A stretch of 64,000 nucleotides of DNA from Actinomycetota bacterium (GCA_018268675.1 JAFDWB010000084.1:124001-188000), one strand, 5' to 3'. Shown: positions 7,227-17,028, counted from the first letter of the stretch. Translations and numbers: made by a program. Notes: generated by a model not told the origin, from the sequence alone.

Positions 7227-9932
7227 CTACTCCTCGCGCAGGGTCTGGCCCAGCGGCAGGCGCCGCAGCGAGACCGCGGCGGCGGCCATCGCCAGCAGCG
7301 CCCCGGCGAGCGCCCCGGCCCCGAGCAGGGCGATGAACCCCCAGGGGACCGCGAGCGAGTCCGGCGGCGGATCGAAGACGTGCTGGAGCATCGCCACCAG
7401 CATTTCCGCCATCAGCCAGCCGAGCCCGGCCGCCAGGATCAGCGCCCCGCCGAGGACGGCGAGCGCCTCGGTCCGCACGAAGGCGCCGATGTCGCGCAGC
7501 GAGGCGCCGAGCGCCGCCATCGTCGCGAACTCGTGCCGGCGCTCCTCGACCACGAGGCTGACGAAGAGCCACATCGCCGCCGCCGCGAGCAGGATCGCGA
7601 AGGCCTCCTCGAGCCGGCTGATCCCGGTCAGGTCGACGGTCGTGATCGAGCTGACCGTCTGCACCGTCTGCTGGTCGATGTTCTTGACCGACACGCCGTA
7701 GCCCTTCGTCGCCGCCGCCACCCGCGCGCCCACCGCGGTCGGGCCTTCCGAGGTCGCGGCGAAGACGGTGTTCGGCCCGCCGCCGTGGTCGGCCGCGGCG
7801 AGGTAGGAGAGGTTGGCGACCATGAAGGAGTCGCGCGGCGCCGAGGGGAACTCCTGCACCACGCCGACCACGTGGAACGGCACCACGTGGAAGTGCCCGG
7901 TCTGGTGGTCGAGCACCCGCAGCCGCAGCAGGTCCCCTTCCTTCAGCGAGTAGTCGAGGATCGTCTCCTGGGAGACGAGGATACCGCTCGGGTTTTCCCG
8001 CAGCCGCTGCATCATCGTCGCGGCCCCGCCGCCGAGGAAGTAGGAGTCGCGCAGCGTCGTCGCGGCGCCGATCTTCGCCGGTTCGATGCCGAAGATGTCC
8101 TGCAGGTCGGGGCCGACGTAGGCGTAGGAGTGGTCGACCGCCGAGGTCGCCGCGACGCCGGGGACGGCGGCGATCTTCCCGGTCAGGCCCTTCGCCGCGA
8201 CCACCCCGGGCGGCGCCTGCGCGGTGACGTCGGCGCCGAGGGTGAGCTGCGCGTCAACCCCCGCCTGCTGGTCGTAGGTGCGCGCGAAGACGCCCATGCT
8301 GACCCCGAACGCGAGCAGCAGCCCGACGAAGATCAGCCCGCGGTTGATCGCCGCGGCGCGCCGCGAGGCGCTCGCCAGCAGGAATCGGCGCCGTCCGCTG
8401 CCGCCCGCGGCGCCGCCGAGGAGGCGCGCCGTCCAGCCGAAGATCCGCCCGCGCAGCCGCACCAGCAGCAGCGTCGCGCCGATCCAGAGCAGCGCCGGGG
8501 CGAAGAACATGTATATGGAGAGCGAGAGGGTCGGGTTCGAGTCGGGGCTGACGACGGCAGCGAAGCCGGTGCTCGCGGTCAGCCAGAAGACGAGGCCGCT
8601 GAGCGCCAGGCAGAGCAGGTCGAGGTAGAGCCGCTGCCACAGCGGCTTCCCGGCGCGCCCGGCGCCGCGCCGTCCGGAGGCGACGGTTTCCGAGAGCGAG
8701 CGCAGCCCGGTGCCGAGCCGGGCGACGAAGCCGCCGAGGATCGCCAGCGCGATGCAGACGCCGACCACCACCGCGCCGCGCCCGACGGTGAGGCCGACCG
8801 ACCCTTCGACCACGGTCGCCACGGCCAGGAAGGCGACCCCGGCGCCGACCGCCCCCGCGACCACGCCGACGACCGCCGCTTCGACCGCCGCCATGCCGAG
8901 CAGCGAGCGTCGGCCGGCGCCGCGGGCCCGCACCAGGGCGAGCTCGCGGCGGTCGCGGTCGACCGTGCCGAGCGCCGCCAGATAGGCGAGCCCGAGCGCC
9001 AGCAGCGCCCCCGGGACGGCGAGCAGGATGAAGAGCGCCTCCGCGTAGAGCGCGTCCCCAGCCGCCGCTTCGAGGCCAGCCGAGAGGTTGTCGACGAAGC
9101 GGATCTGGCCGGTGAGGTTGCGTTCGATCGCGTTGCGGATCTGCCCCGCCTTGGTGAAGGCCTGGCTCGGGGTCGAGCCTTCGAACGCGGCGCGGTCGAG
9201 CTGCGCCTGCACCTGCCACTGCGTCCCGGTCGCCGCCCCCGGCACCGCGGCGGCGCCGGCGCTCGAGCCGCGCAGGGTCGGCAGCGCCCGGCCGACCGTG
9301 CGGGCGAAGGTCCCGGTCGAGAGGATCGCGACGTTGGCGGGCGGCTGCGCGGGCGCCGGGCCGGCGAGCGGGTTGAGCGGCTGGAAGAGGACGTCGGCCG
9401 AGGAGACGATCGCCACCCCGCCGACCTTGAAGCGCTGCGCCGCGCCACCGCCGAGGTGGAGCACCACGGTGTCGCCGATGCGGGCGCGCAGGGTCGCCGC
9501 CAGCTGCTGGTCGAGCACGATCTGGCCGGGGCGGAGGCCACCGTGGAGGAAGCGGAACGTTTCGACGTGTTCGAGGTAGTTCGGCGGCACCGCGAGGATC
9601 GAGCCCGAGCCCGACGCGGTCGCCCCTTCGACCCCGTGGTGGCCGATCCCGGTGAACGGCGCGGTCGCCACCGCCGAGGCCTGGGCGACGTCGGGTTCGC
9701 CGGCGATCCGCGTCGCCAGGCGCTGCGCCTGCGGGTAGCCGGCCACCGGCCCCTGCAGGTCGAGCGGCACGCTCCGGGTCGCCGCCGCGGTCATCGTCCG
9801 CAGCGAGTGGCCGATGAAGAGGATCATCGCCCCGAGCAGGGCGACGGCGACGGCCAGCACCAGCCCCTGGGTCAGGGTGTTCCCCGGGCGCCGGCGCAGC
9901 CGCGCGAGGCCGAGCTGCAGCGCCGCGCTCAT
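7227..9932 (-). CDS. FtsX-type ABC transporter permease, large
   Basis: A 901-residue integral membrane protein with two FtsX-like units. An N-terminal helix (LTQGLVLAVAVALLGAMILF) is followed by a long extracytoplasmic domain (roughly residues 50-300). Further transmembrane groups lie near residues 315-440 and 460-510, with a second helix plus extracytoplasmic domain around 530-750. Three C-terminal helices (IALLGAGALAGALLAMAAAA) complete it. This resembles the MacB/LolCE/FtsX class of mechanotransmitting exporters. ATG at 9932 overlaps the stop of the upstream ATPase by four bases. It is the last gene of an operon with two ATPases and a lipoprotein, so a lipoprotein/peptide extrusion or envelope-stress role is likely. 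Confidence 0.88.
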   Translation of the reverse strand: MSAALQLGLARLRRRPGNTLTQGLVLAVAVALLGAMILFIGHSLRTMTAAATRSVPLDLQGPVAGYPQAQRLATRIAGEPDVAQASAVATAPFTGIGHHGVEGATASGSGSILAVPPNYLEHVETFRFLHGGLRPGQIVLDQQLAATLRARIGDTVVLHLGGGAAQRFKVGGVAIVSSADVLFQPLNPLAGPAPAQPPANVAILSTGTFARTVGRALPTLRGSSAGAAAVPGAATGTQWQVQAQLDRAAFEGSTPSQAFTKAGQIRNAIERNLTGQIRFVDNLSAGLEAAAGDALYAEALFILLAVPGALLALGLAYLAALGTVDRDRRELALVRARGAGRRSLLGMAAVEAAVVGVVAGAVGAGVAFLAVATVVEGSVGLTVGRGAVVVGVCIALAILGGFVARLGTGLRSLSETVASGRRGAGRAGKPLWQRLYLDLLCLALSGLVFWLTASTGFAAVVSPDSNPTLSLSIYMFFAPALLWIGATLLLVRLRGRIFGWTARLLGGAAGGSGRRRFLLASASRRAAAINRGLIFVGLLLAFGVSMGVFARTYDQQAGVDAQLTLGADVTAQAPPGVVAAKGLTGKIAAVPGVAATSAVDHSYAYVGPDLQDIFGIEPAKIGAATTLRDSYFLGGGAATMMQRLRENPSGILVSQETILDYSLKEGDLLRLRVLDHQTGHFHVVPFHVVGVVQEFPSAPRDSFMVANLSYLAAADHGGGPNTVFAATSEGPTAVGARVAAATKGYGVSVKNIDQQTVQTVSSITTVDLTGISRLEEAFAILLAAAAMWLFVSLVVEERRHEFATMAALGASLRDIGAFVRTEALAVLGGALILAAGLGWLMAEMLVAMLQHVFDPPPDSLAVPWGFIALLGAGALAGALLAMAAAAVSLRRLPLGQTLREE

Positions 9933-10626
9933 CCCGCCGCCCCGGTGACGCGGCCGTCGGCGAGCTCGACCTGGCGCTCGCAACGGGCGGCGACGCCCGG
10001 GTCGTGGGTGGCGACGACCAGGGCGAAGCCGAAGCGCTCGCGGAGCGCCCAGAGCAGGTCGAGGACGCGGGTCGCGGTGTCGGAGTCGAGGTGGCCGGTG
10101 GGCTCGTCACAGAGCAGCAGCTCGGGCATCTGGGCGAGCGAGCGGGCCAGGGCGACGCGCTGCGCCTCGCCGCCGGAAAGCTCGCCGGGGAGCGCCTCGC
10201 CCTTGCCGTCGAGGCCTACCAGCGCCAGCAGCTCGGCCGGCTCCAGGCGCGGCGTGAGGCCGGCGCGCCCGGCGAGCCAGGCGGTGAAGGCGACGTTCTC
10301 GAGCGCGGTCAGGTTGGGCAGCAGGTTGGAGCCCTGGAAGACGTAGGCGATCCCCGCCGCGCGCGCCTCGCCGCGGGCGGCGACGTCGAGCAGCGCCAAC
10401 GAGCGCCCCTTCCAGATCACCTCACCCTCGCTCGGCACCAGCAGGCCACCGAGCAGGTGCAGGAGCGTCGTCTTGCCCGAGCCCGAGGGCCCGCGCAGGG
10501 CGAGTGCCTCCCCCGCCCCGACCGTCAGGTCGACCCCTTCGAGGGCGCTCACCCGCGCCGCGCCGCTGCCGTAGCGGACGGCGACGCCGCGGCAGGCGGA
10601 GAGCGCCTCGGTCGCGACCGTCGCGC

Positions 10627-10630
<4 letters not shown>
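9929..10630 (-). CDS. ABC transporter ATP-binding protein (LolD/MacB type), second of two
   Basis: A 233-residue ATPase with Walker A (LRGPSGSGKTTLLHLLGG, around residue 45), Q-loop (VFQGSNLLPNLTALENV), signature LSGGEAQRVALARSLA, Walker B with catalytic glutamate (LLLCDEPTGHLD) and H-loop (VVATHDPGVA). The LxxxDEPTGxLD form is typical of ATPases paired with FtsX-like permeases. Four-base overlaps on both sides (ATGA) tie it to the neighbouring ATPase and permease. Confidence 0.93.
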
Positions 10631-11336
<706 letters not shown>

Positions 11337-11346
<10 letters not shown>

Positions 11347-11921
11347 TCGAAGCTTTCGCTGATCAGCCGGTAGGCGTCGACGTTGTCGACCCCTTCGGGG
11401 GTGCTGAGTTCGAGCACCGCGACCTTGCCGCCGTGTTCGTATTCATAGACATCGACCATCAGCTTCACGGTCTTGCCGGTGACCGGGTCGGGCGCGCTCC
11501 GCCGGGCCAGCGTCCGTTTTTCCCCCGGCTTCAGCGTCGCCTTGCCGGGGTGGACGACGACGTGGATGACGTTGCCCTTTTCGCGGAAGGTGACGTCGTT
11601 GCCGCTGCCCGTCCTCGCCCAGCCGGCCGGGTACTTGATCGTGTAGCCCGCAGCGCTGTTGGTGTAGTCGAGGAATTCCTGGTTGTCCGGGATGTCGCCG
11701 GTGGCCAGAGATTCCGCCTCGGTCGGGGTCACCGCGCCGCCGGTGCCGCCGGCTTCCGCCCCGGCGGGAGCACCTTCCGCCCCAGCCTTCTGAGTCGTCT
11801 GCGACGCCGGTTCGCTCCCGGTCGTCGCCGGGCTTTCGGCGCTGCTGCCGGAGCCGCAGCCCGCCACCAGGGCCCCCAGGGCGACCAGGCCCACGATCGC
11901 CATCGACAGTCTCTTGCTCAC
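11337..11921 (-). CDS. Lipoprotein of the ABC exporter operon
   Basis: A 194-residue lipoprotein. The GTG at 11921 is preferred because GGGAGG lies 5 bp upstream; an ATG at 11945 would add eight residues. The leader MSKRLSMAIVGLVALGALVA precedes lipobox LVAGC. Then come a Ser/Ala/Gly/Glu linker and a globular domain (QEFLDYTNSAAGYTIKYPAG, W, later ESFEWR) resembling the PsbP/LpqN-like domains of bacterial lipoproteins. It begins the operon with two ATPases and an FtsX permease and may be their extracytoplasmic partner. Glutamate is GAA in 14 of 15 codons. Confidence 0.8.
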
Positions 11922-11995
11922 TTTCGCCTCCCTTGCGCTCGCCATCGGCGGGAGGTCTACGGGCGCCAGGTGAACTGAGCGTTAGGTCTTAGAAC

Positions 11996-13246
11996 CTAGG
12001 TCGGCAGCGAGAGCCAGGTGTCGGCGCCCCCGGCCGGCGCGTTGCCGGCGCCGGCGCTGCCGCCGTGGGCCTCGGCGACCGCCCGCACGATGGCGAGGCC
12101 GAGGCCGGTCCCGCCGCCGCCGTCGCCCGGCGCCGCCTGGCTGAAGCGGTCGAAGGCGTGCGGGAGGAAGTCGGGCGGGAAGCCGGGCCCGGAGTCGGTC
12201 ACGTGGAGCTCGACCGCACCCGGCCGGCGGATCGCGGCGAGGGTCACCGGCGGGGCGCCGTGGGCGAGGGCGTTGTCGACGAGATTGCCGAGCGCCCGCT
12301 CGAGCCGCGTACGGTCGCCGTCGACCGTGATCGCGGCGTCGGCGGGCGCCCCGCCGACCCCGACCTCCTCGGCCGGGTAGCGGCCCGCGACCGCGGCCAG
12401 CAGCGCGCCGACGTCGATCTCCTCGCGGCCCAAGGTGAGGCGATCGCGGTCGGCACGGGCGAGCGTGAGGAGGTCCTCGCTCAGGGTCGACAGCCGGTCG
12501 GTGTCGCCGATCGCGGCGTCGAGAGCGGCGTCGAGCTCCTCCCCGCCGGGCCGCTCGCGGCGCATCAGCTCGAGCTCCATCCTCAGCATCGTCAGCGGCG
12601 TGCGCAGCTCGTGGCTGGCGTCGGCGACGAAGGTGCGCTCGCGGCGCAGGCCCTCCTCGAGGCGGACCAGCATCCGGTCGACCGGTCGCAGCGCGGCGCC
12701 GATCACCACCCAGCCCGCCAGCGCGGCGAGGGCCAGCGCGATCGGGCCGCCGATCAGGAGCAGCGTGCGGACGTTGGAGAGCGCCTCGTTGCGCTGCTCG
12801 AGCGCGGCGGCGACGGCGACGATATAGCGGTGGGTGCCGACCGTGACCGGCGCCGCGACGACCCGCACCGCCCCCAGCTCGGGCTGACCCGACTGCAGGT
12901 CGACGGTGCCGCCGTCCTGGGCCAGGTGCGCCAGCTCGGCGCCGCCGAGGATCGGTTCGTCGCCGAGGCCCTCGCGGGCGCCGACCGCGGTGCCGCTGCC
13001 GGGCAGGATGATCTGGACAAAGCCTCCGCCCTCACCACCGCGGGTCACCGCGCGGGTGATCGCGGCGGCCCCGCCGTTGCCTTCTTCGAGGTGGGTCGAG
13101 ACGAGCTCCAGGCGCGCCTCGAGCGACTGGTCGATCCGGTTGTCGAGTTCGGTCCGCAGCCGCAGGTAGAGGAAGAGCGCGGTCGCGATCAGCACCGCGG
13201 CGATCGCGACGGTGAAGACGAGGGTGAGCTTCAGCCGGACCGGCAG
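11996..13246 (-). CDS. Sensor histidine kinase (OmpR-partner type)
   Basis: A 416-residue kinase if it starts at a CTG at 13246 (MPVRLKLTLVFTVAIAAVLI), 7 bp after the response-regulator stop and just behind GTGAGGGA. A GTG at 13195 is the first conventional start but would cut the first transmembrane helix. Domains: helix 1 (residues about 7-28), a periplasmic sensor of ~120 residues, helix 2 (LLLIGGPIALALAALAGWVV), HAMP, dimerisation/phosphoacceptor H-box FVADASHELRTPLTMLRMEL, N-box LVDNALAHG, G1 DSGPGFPP, G2 GGTGLGLAIVRAVAEAHGG. It phosphorylates the adjacent regulator. The signal is unknown. Confidence 0.9.
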   Translation of the reverse strand: MPVRLKLTLVFTVAIAAVLIATALFLYLRLRTELDNRIDQSLEARLELVSTHLEEGNGGAAAITRAVTRGGEGGGFVQIILPGSGTAVGAREGLGDEPILGGAELAHLAQDGGTVDLQSGQPELGAVRVVAAPVTVGTHRYIVAVAAALEQRNEALSNVRTLLLIGGPIALALAALAGWVVIGAALRPVDRMLVRLEEGLRRERTFVADASHELRTPLTMLRMELELMRRERPGGEELDAALDAAIGDTDRLSTLSEDLLTLARADRDRLTLGREEIDVGALLAAVAGRYPAEEVGVGGAPADAAITVDGDRTRLERALGNLVDNALAHGAPPVTLAAIRRPGAVELHVTDSGPGFPPDFLPHAFDRFSQAAPGDGGGGTGLGLAIVRAVAEAHGGSAGAGNAPAGGADTWLSLPT

Positions 13247-13253
13247 CGGTCCC

Positions 13254-13934
13254 TCACCTGCCGTCGTCGGAGCGCAGCCGGTAGCCGACCCCGCGGATCG
13301 TCTCGATGCTGCCGGTGCCGAAGGGGCGGTCGATCCGGTCGCGCAGCTGGTGGATGTGGACGGCGATCACGTTGGAGCGGTTCTCGTAGCCGTTGTCCCA
13401 GGCGCCTTCGAGCAGCTCGAGCCGGTCGAGGACCACGTCGGGGTTGCGCATGAAGATCTCGAGCAGGGCGAAGCCCTTGGTCGAGACCTCGATCTCGGTG
13501 TCCCCGCGCCAGACCTTGCGGGTGGCGGGGTCGATCCGCAGCGTCCCGACCTCCAGGGTCGGCGGCCGGCGCACCTCGCCGCGGCGGGCCAGCGCCCGCA
13601 GGCGGGCGAGCAGTTCCTCGAGCTCGAAGGGCTTGGCGACGTAGTCGTCGGCGCCGCCGTCGAGGCCGGCGATCCGGTCGGGCAGCGAGTCGCGCGCGGT
13701 CAGCACCAGGATCGGGGTGGTGATGCCGTCCTCGCGCAGGCGGCGGCAGGTCTCGAAGCCGTCGATGCCGGGCAGCATCACGTCCATCACGATCGCGTCG
13801 TAGGGGGTCGACGCCGCCATCCAGAGCGCGTCTTCGCCTTTGACCGCGACGTCGGCGGCCTCGCCCGCGCTGCGCAGCGCCCGCCTCAGGAGCCCTGCAA
13901 GGCGGACCTGGTCCTCGACCACGAGCACGCGCAT
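13254..13934 (-). CDS. OmpR/PhoB-family response regulator
   Basis: A 226-residue regulator. The receiver domain (residues 1-115) has the acidic pair ED at 7-8, phosphoacceptor aspartate in IVMDVMLPGIDG (D51) and the conserved lysine in DDYVAKPFELEEL. The C-terminal winged helix (about 128-222) has TKGFALLEIFMRNPDVVLDR, RSNVIAVHIHQLRDRI and IETIRGVGYRL. It is transcribed directly ahead of the histidine kinase with a 7-bp gap. The nearby lipoprotein/ABC exporter operon downstream is a plausible target, as for Bce/Mac-type systems. Confidence 0.93.
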   Translation of the reverse strand: MRVLVVEDQVRLAGLLRRALRSAGEAADVAVKGEDALWMAASTPYDAIVMDVMLPGIDGFETCRRLREDGITTPILVLTARDSLPDRIAGLDGGADDYVAKPFELEELLARLRALARRGEVRRPPTLEVGTLRIDPATRKVWRGDTEIEVSTKGFALLEIFMRNPDVVLDRLELLEGAWDNGYENRSNVIAVHIHQLRDRIDRPFGTGSIETIRGVGYRLRSDDGR

Positions 13935-14030
13935 GGTTCGAGGGTGGTCGGCGCGGATGAGTGTCGGATGAGAGCGCCGGAGGTCCGGCCGGACGGCTCC
14001 GCCTGCCTGCCGCCCGGCTCCGGACCGGAC

Positions 14031-14375
14031 CTATTCGGTCTGCCCGCCCGCTTCATGTTCGGCGTTCGGGTTGCCGGGCTCGTCGGCGTGGCCGCCGGGC
14101 CCGTCGTTGCCCGGCACCTCGGAGCCGGCCTCCGACCCGGCGCCGTCGGCGGTCTCCGTGTCGGCCTTGCCGTGCCCGCCGTCCGCCGTCTCGGCGTCAC
14201 CCTTCTGGGCATTCGCCCCGTCCACCGTCTCGGCATCGGCCTTCTGGGTGACCGCCGGCGTCGGCTTCGCCTGCACCGGCGCCGCGCCCACGGCGGAGAT
14301 GGCCGTGCCGCCGATCCCGACCGCGGCCAAGAACCCGCCCATCATCGCGATTCTCCTTGCTTTCTCGAACATCAC
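14031..14375 (-). CDS. Small exported acidic repeat protein
   Basis: A 114-residue protein with a signal-like N-terminus (FEKARRIAMMGGFLAAVGIG, then GTAISAVGAAPVQA with a likely cleavage after AQA-type residues). The mature part is acidic and low-complexity: the unit (K)(A/G)D(A/T)ETxDG occurs three to four times (KADAETVDG, KGDAETADG, KADTETADG) before a Gly/Pro/Glu-rich tail. No enzyme motif is seen. It lies 97 bp upstream of the two-component system in the same direction and could be its first gene. Glutamate codons are mixed (about three GAA to six GAG), so it does not follow the strong GAA rule of the lipoproteins. Confidence 0.6.
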   Translation of the reverse strand: MMFEKARRIAMMGGFLAAVGIGGTAISAVGAAPVQAKPTPAVTQKADAETVDGANAQKGDAETADGGHGKADTETADGAGSEAGSEVPGNDGPGGHADEPGNPNAEHEAGGQTE

Positions 14376-14462
14376 GACTCCTTTCGTCGCTATCGATGGA
14401 GAGGCGAGCGTGGAGAGGCCAGGTGAACTGCCGGTTACGCCCGCCGATCGACCCGCCGCAGG

Positions 14463-14510
14463 TTGATGGGCCGAAAACCCCTCCTATAGGGCAGGTTTTC
14501 GGCCCATCAA
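14463..14510. terminator. 17-bp perfect hairpin at the end of the GT87-type gene
   Basis: TTGATGGGCCGAAAACC (14463-14479) is followed after 14 bases by its exact reverse complement at 14494-14510. The right arm contains the TGA stop codon of the minus-strand GT87-type glycosyltransferase gene (14507-14509), so the hairpin starts at the stop codon itself. The A/T-rich stem base resembles an intrinsic terminator without a long U-tract. Confidence 0.75.
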
Positions 14511-15721
14511 CTTCGGGGCATGGGGAAGGCGCGCGAAGTGCGCGCGGATGCGGAGGCGCGTTCTCGCTGGAGGAACACGGCGGTGGTGAGGAGGAACGCG
14601 GCCCCGCACCACACGTAGGCGTCGGCCGCCAGGACGCTGCCGAGCGGGCCCCAGGTCGAGGGGAGGGCCGCGGCGGCGGAGAAGACGGTGGCGGTGAGGA
14701 GCGCGGCCAGCCCGATCCCGGGGGAGCGGCGGCGCCAGGCGGCGACGACGAGGAGCACGAGCAGGGGGACCGCCCAGATCCAGTGGTGGGTCCAGGAGAT
14801 CGGCGAGACGAGCAGGCCGGTGATGCCGCAGCAGACGGCGCCGGCCAGCCGGTGGCCGCGGCGGTGCGCCCAGACCGCCACCGCGAGGCCGCCGATCGCG
14901 GTGAGCGCGGCCGCGGCGTACCACCACCCGTGGCCCTGGCCCGCCCCGGCCAGCCGCGCGACCACCCCGGCCAGCGACTGGTCGGCGAGGTCGACCGCGT
15001 TGCCGACCCGCCGCGAACGCAAGAACACGCCGCCCAGCCAGAACGCCCGCGAGTCCGTGGGCAGCAGGAGGAAGCCGGCCGCGACGGTGACGGCGAAGGT
15101 GCCGAGCGCGACCGCCGCGGCGCGCACCCGCCGGGTCGCGGCCAGGTAGACGACGAAGATCAGCGGCGTCAGCTTGATCGCCGCCGCCAAGCCCACGCCG
15201 ACCCCCTGGAAACGCCCGCCGTCGCGCTTTCGCAGGACGTCGGAGGCGACCAGCGCGGTGACGATCAGGTCGGTCTCCCCGAGGTGGAAGGTGAGCACGA
15301 CCGGCACGGTCAACAGCGCCAGGGCCGCCACCGCGACGACCAGATCCAGGCGCCGACGCACCCCCGCCGCACCGAGCGAGAGCGCGCTCAGCGCCACCAA
15401 CGCGCAGACGCTGGCGACGCTGATCGCGATCTTCAGATAGATCGCACTCGATTCGCCGGCGAGCCCGAAGAGCGCCCCGTCCAGTGGCGGGTAGGTGAAG
15501 TGGTACGGCGCCGACTGGGCGTACAGGGCCGCCCCCCGCGCCACCTCGACCCCGGCCCAGTGGTAGACGCTCACGTCCCAGAGCGGCCAGTGGGCACCCG
15601 GTTCCGGCAGCCTCGACCACAGATAGGTGGTCAGCGCCACCAGCCCGGCGAGCGCGACGATCGCCCGGGCCCCATCATCACCGGAGGCCCAGGCGACACC
15701 CTTGGACAGACGCCGGCCCAT
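14507..15721 (-). CDS. GT87-like (DUF2029) polytopic membrane glycosyltransferase
   Basis: A 404-residue protein with about ten hydrophobic segments. It has the hallmarks of the GT87/DUF2029 polyprenol-phosphate-mannose-dependent mannosyltransferases. An acidic loop lies after the first helix (LPEPGAHWPLWDVSVYHWAG), a YPPLDGALFG motif about residue 80, the helix start FHLGETDLIVTALV, KLTPLIFVVYLAATRR and WTHHWIWAVPLL. Family members add mannose to lipoglycans on the outer face of the membrane. ATG at 15721 was chosen because the first helix follows it; the frame is open further upstream but is Pro/His-rich and unlike coding sequence. It probably acts alone; no neighbour shares the pathway. 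Confidence 0.82.
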   Translation of the reverse strand: MGRRLSKGVAWASGDDGARAIVALAGLVALTTYLWSRLPEPGAHWPLWDVSVYHWAGVEVARGAALYAQSAPYHFTYPPLDGALFGLAGESSAIYLKIAISVASVCALVALSALSLGAAGVRRRLDLVVAVAALALLTVPVVLTFHLGETDLIVTALVASDVLRKRDGGRFQGVGVGLAAAIKLTPLIFVVYLAATRRVRAAAVALGTFAVTVAAGFLLLPTDSRAFWLGGVFLRSRRVGNAVDLADQSLAGVVARLAGAGQGHGWWYAAAALTAIGGLAVAVWAHRRGHRLAGAVCCGITGLLVSPISWTHHWIWAVPLLVLLVVAAWRRRSPGIGLAALLTATVFSAAAALPSTWGPLGSVLAADAYVWCGAAFLLTTAVFLQRERASASARTSRAFPMPRS

Positions 15722-16240
15722 GGCGCCAGTTGAGCCGATGCGGATTAAGGGCGGATGATGAGCCGAGGGACGGTGCGGGTCCGGGGCCGGGGCGGCCGTC
15801 CGAGATGCGTGAGGGAGCGGGCACAGGGACGGCACGAAGTCGGACTTCCGTGACCGTCCCTCACCGAGAGGAGCGCCCGGGAGGCCCGCGATCGAGGCCC
15901 CAAGCGTCTGAGGAAAGCGGGAGGAACTGTGACGACCCCCCCATCCCTCGGCCCGACCTCCTCCAGCTGTTCCTTATGGTCGATATACCGGCATAAGGAA
16001 CAGCTGGAGGGAGGGTGCCCTCCTGTGACTCCCCGCGCCCCCGCCCCTCTCCCACAGACCCGGTCGTCTCGGCCACGGCCACAGCCCGCCAGGGTCGTGG
16101 ACGAGACGGCCCGTCCCTTCCCGGGCGCCAATCAGCCGTGCGGCCGTCGGCTCGGCGGCGGCGACAGCGCCGCGAGGGCGGGCCTCCGCACTTCGAGGCC
16201 GCACCCTCACCGCCGCCGTGGACGGCTACGTCACCTCACC
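15722..16240. other. 519-bp intergenic stretch without a convincing gene
   Basis: Open frames here overlap one another on both strands and have arginine/proline-rich, low-quality translations, so none is called. The only structured element is the 19-bp hairpin at 15960-16010. The stretch should contain the promoter of the GT87-type gene near 15722-15850. Confidence 0.5.
15960..16010. terminator. 19-bp perfect hairpin
   Basis: CCTCCAGCTGTTCCTTATG (15960-15978) pairs with its exact reverse complement at 15992-16010 around a 13-base loop. It lies about 230 bp beyond the 3' end of the exported beta-helix-like gene and upstream of the GT87-type gene. A terminator is the simplest reading. The core TGTTCCTTA is shared with the hairpin at 4337-4379. 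Confidence 0.6.
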
Positions 16241-16963
16241 TCAGAGGCCGGCGCACTGTCCGATCTTCTGGCCGCCGACGGTGTTCGTCGCGCCTTCGGA
16301 GTCGCCGACCTGTGGGGCCGGGGTGTTGCCCGAGCAGATCAGGTTGCCCTTGATCATGTTGGTCACGATCTCGCTCGAGTCGATACCCGGCGGGATGGTC
16401 GGGTCCGCCGCGGCGTTGTTGGTGACGATCACGTTGCCGCCGACTTCGTCGCGGATGATCCCGAACCACAGGCCCGACCAGCCCTGGACGATCAGGTTGC
16501 CGCCGATCGTGTCGTCTTTGATCGGCAGGTTGCGGCCCGGGTCTCCACCGCCGCTGACGATCAGGTTGCCCTTCACGGTCATCGCACCGAGGTAGAGCGA
16601 CGCGGCGCCGTTGCCGATCACGTTCCCGCCGACCATCGCGCTCGTGTGCGGGCCCGGTGCATAGCTACCGAGGCCGACGACACCGCCTCGCCCGACCAGC
16701 ACGTTGCCCGTGACGTTGACCGTGGCCGGTGCCATCGCGTGGTCGTTGAGGACGGCCCCCGGAGCGACCGTCAGGTTCCCGTTGATCGTGACAGTCCCTT
16801 CACCGAACGTGCAGTTCCCGGTGACCGTCACCGCGCCGTACGTACCCGCGGGGATCGTTCCTTCGGCGCAGACGCTCGTCCCCCGCGCATCCGCCGACGA
16901 CGTCCCGGCAACGACGGCGAGAACGAACGCCGACAGACCGACCAAAAGCCGCCACTTCTTCAT
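16241..16963 (-). CDS. Exported protein with repeated beta-helix-like units
   Basis: A 240-residue exported protein with a clear signal peptide (MKKWRLLVGLSAFVLAVVAG, TSSADA, cleavage about residue 26). The mature part is built from short repeats of the type V(x)GN(L/V)xV, for example VTINGNLTVAPGA, VNVTGNVLVGRGG, MTVKGNLIVSGGG, IGGNLIVQG, VGGNVIVTNN. This is the pattern expected of a right-handed beta-helix similar to bactofilin or polymer-forming domains. Four cysteines (two near the start, two near the end) could form disulphides. The ATG at 16963 is preceded by GGAGGG. A surface or matrix role is likely; no enzymatic site is seen. Glutamate is GAA in 4 of 5 codons. Confidence 0.72.
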   Translation of the reverse strand: MKKWRLLVGLSAFVLAVVAGTSSADARGTSVCAEGTIPAGTYGAVTVTGNCTFGEGTVTINGNLTVAPGAVLNDHAMAPATVNVTGNVLVGRGGVVGLGSYAPGPHTSAMVGGNVIGNGAASLYLGAMTVKGNLIVSGGGDPGRNLPIKDDTIGGNLIVQGWSGLWFGIIRDEVGGNVIVTNNAAADPTIPPGIDSSEIVTNMIKGNLICSGNTPAPQVGDSEGATNTVGGQKIGQCAGL

Positions 16964-17028
16964 CTCTATCCCTCCAGAGTCGACCGCAAGACCTCTGACG
17001 ACCCGCCCGTTCGGGTCGTCGCGCGACT

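Noticed and set aside
7380-10346. A 988-codon plus-strand frame opposite the ABC permease and ATPase
   Set aside because: Arg/Ala/Gly/His-rich low-complexity translation; the minus-strand genes have clear motifs, overlapping starts and ribosome-binding sites.
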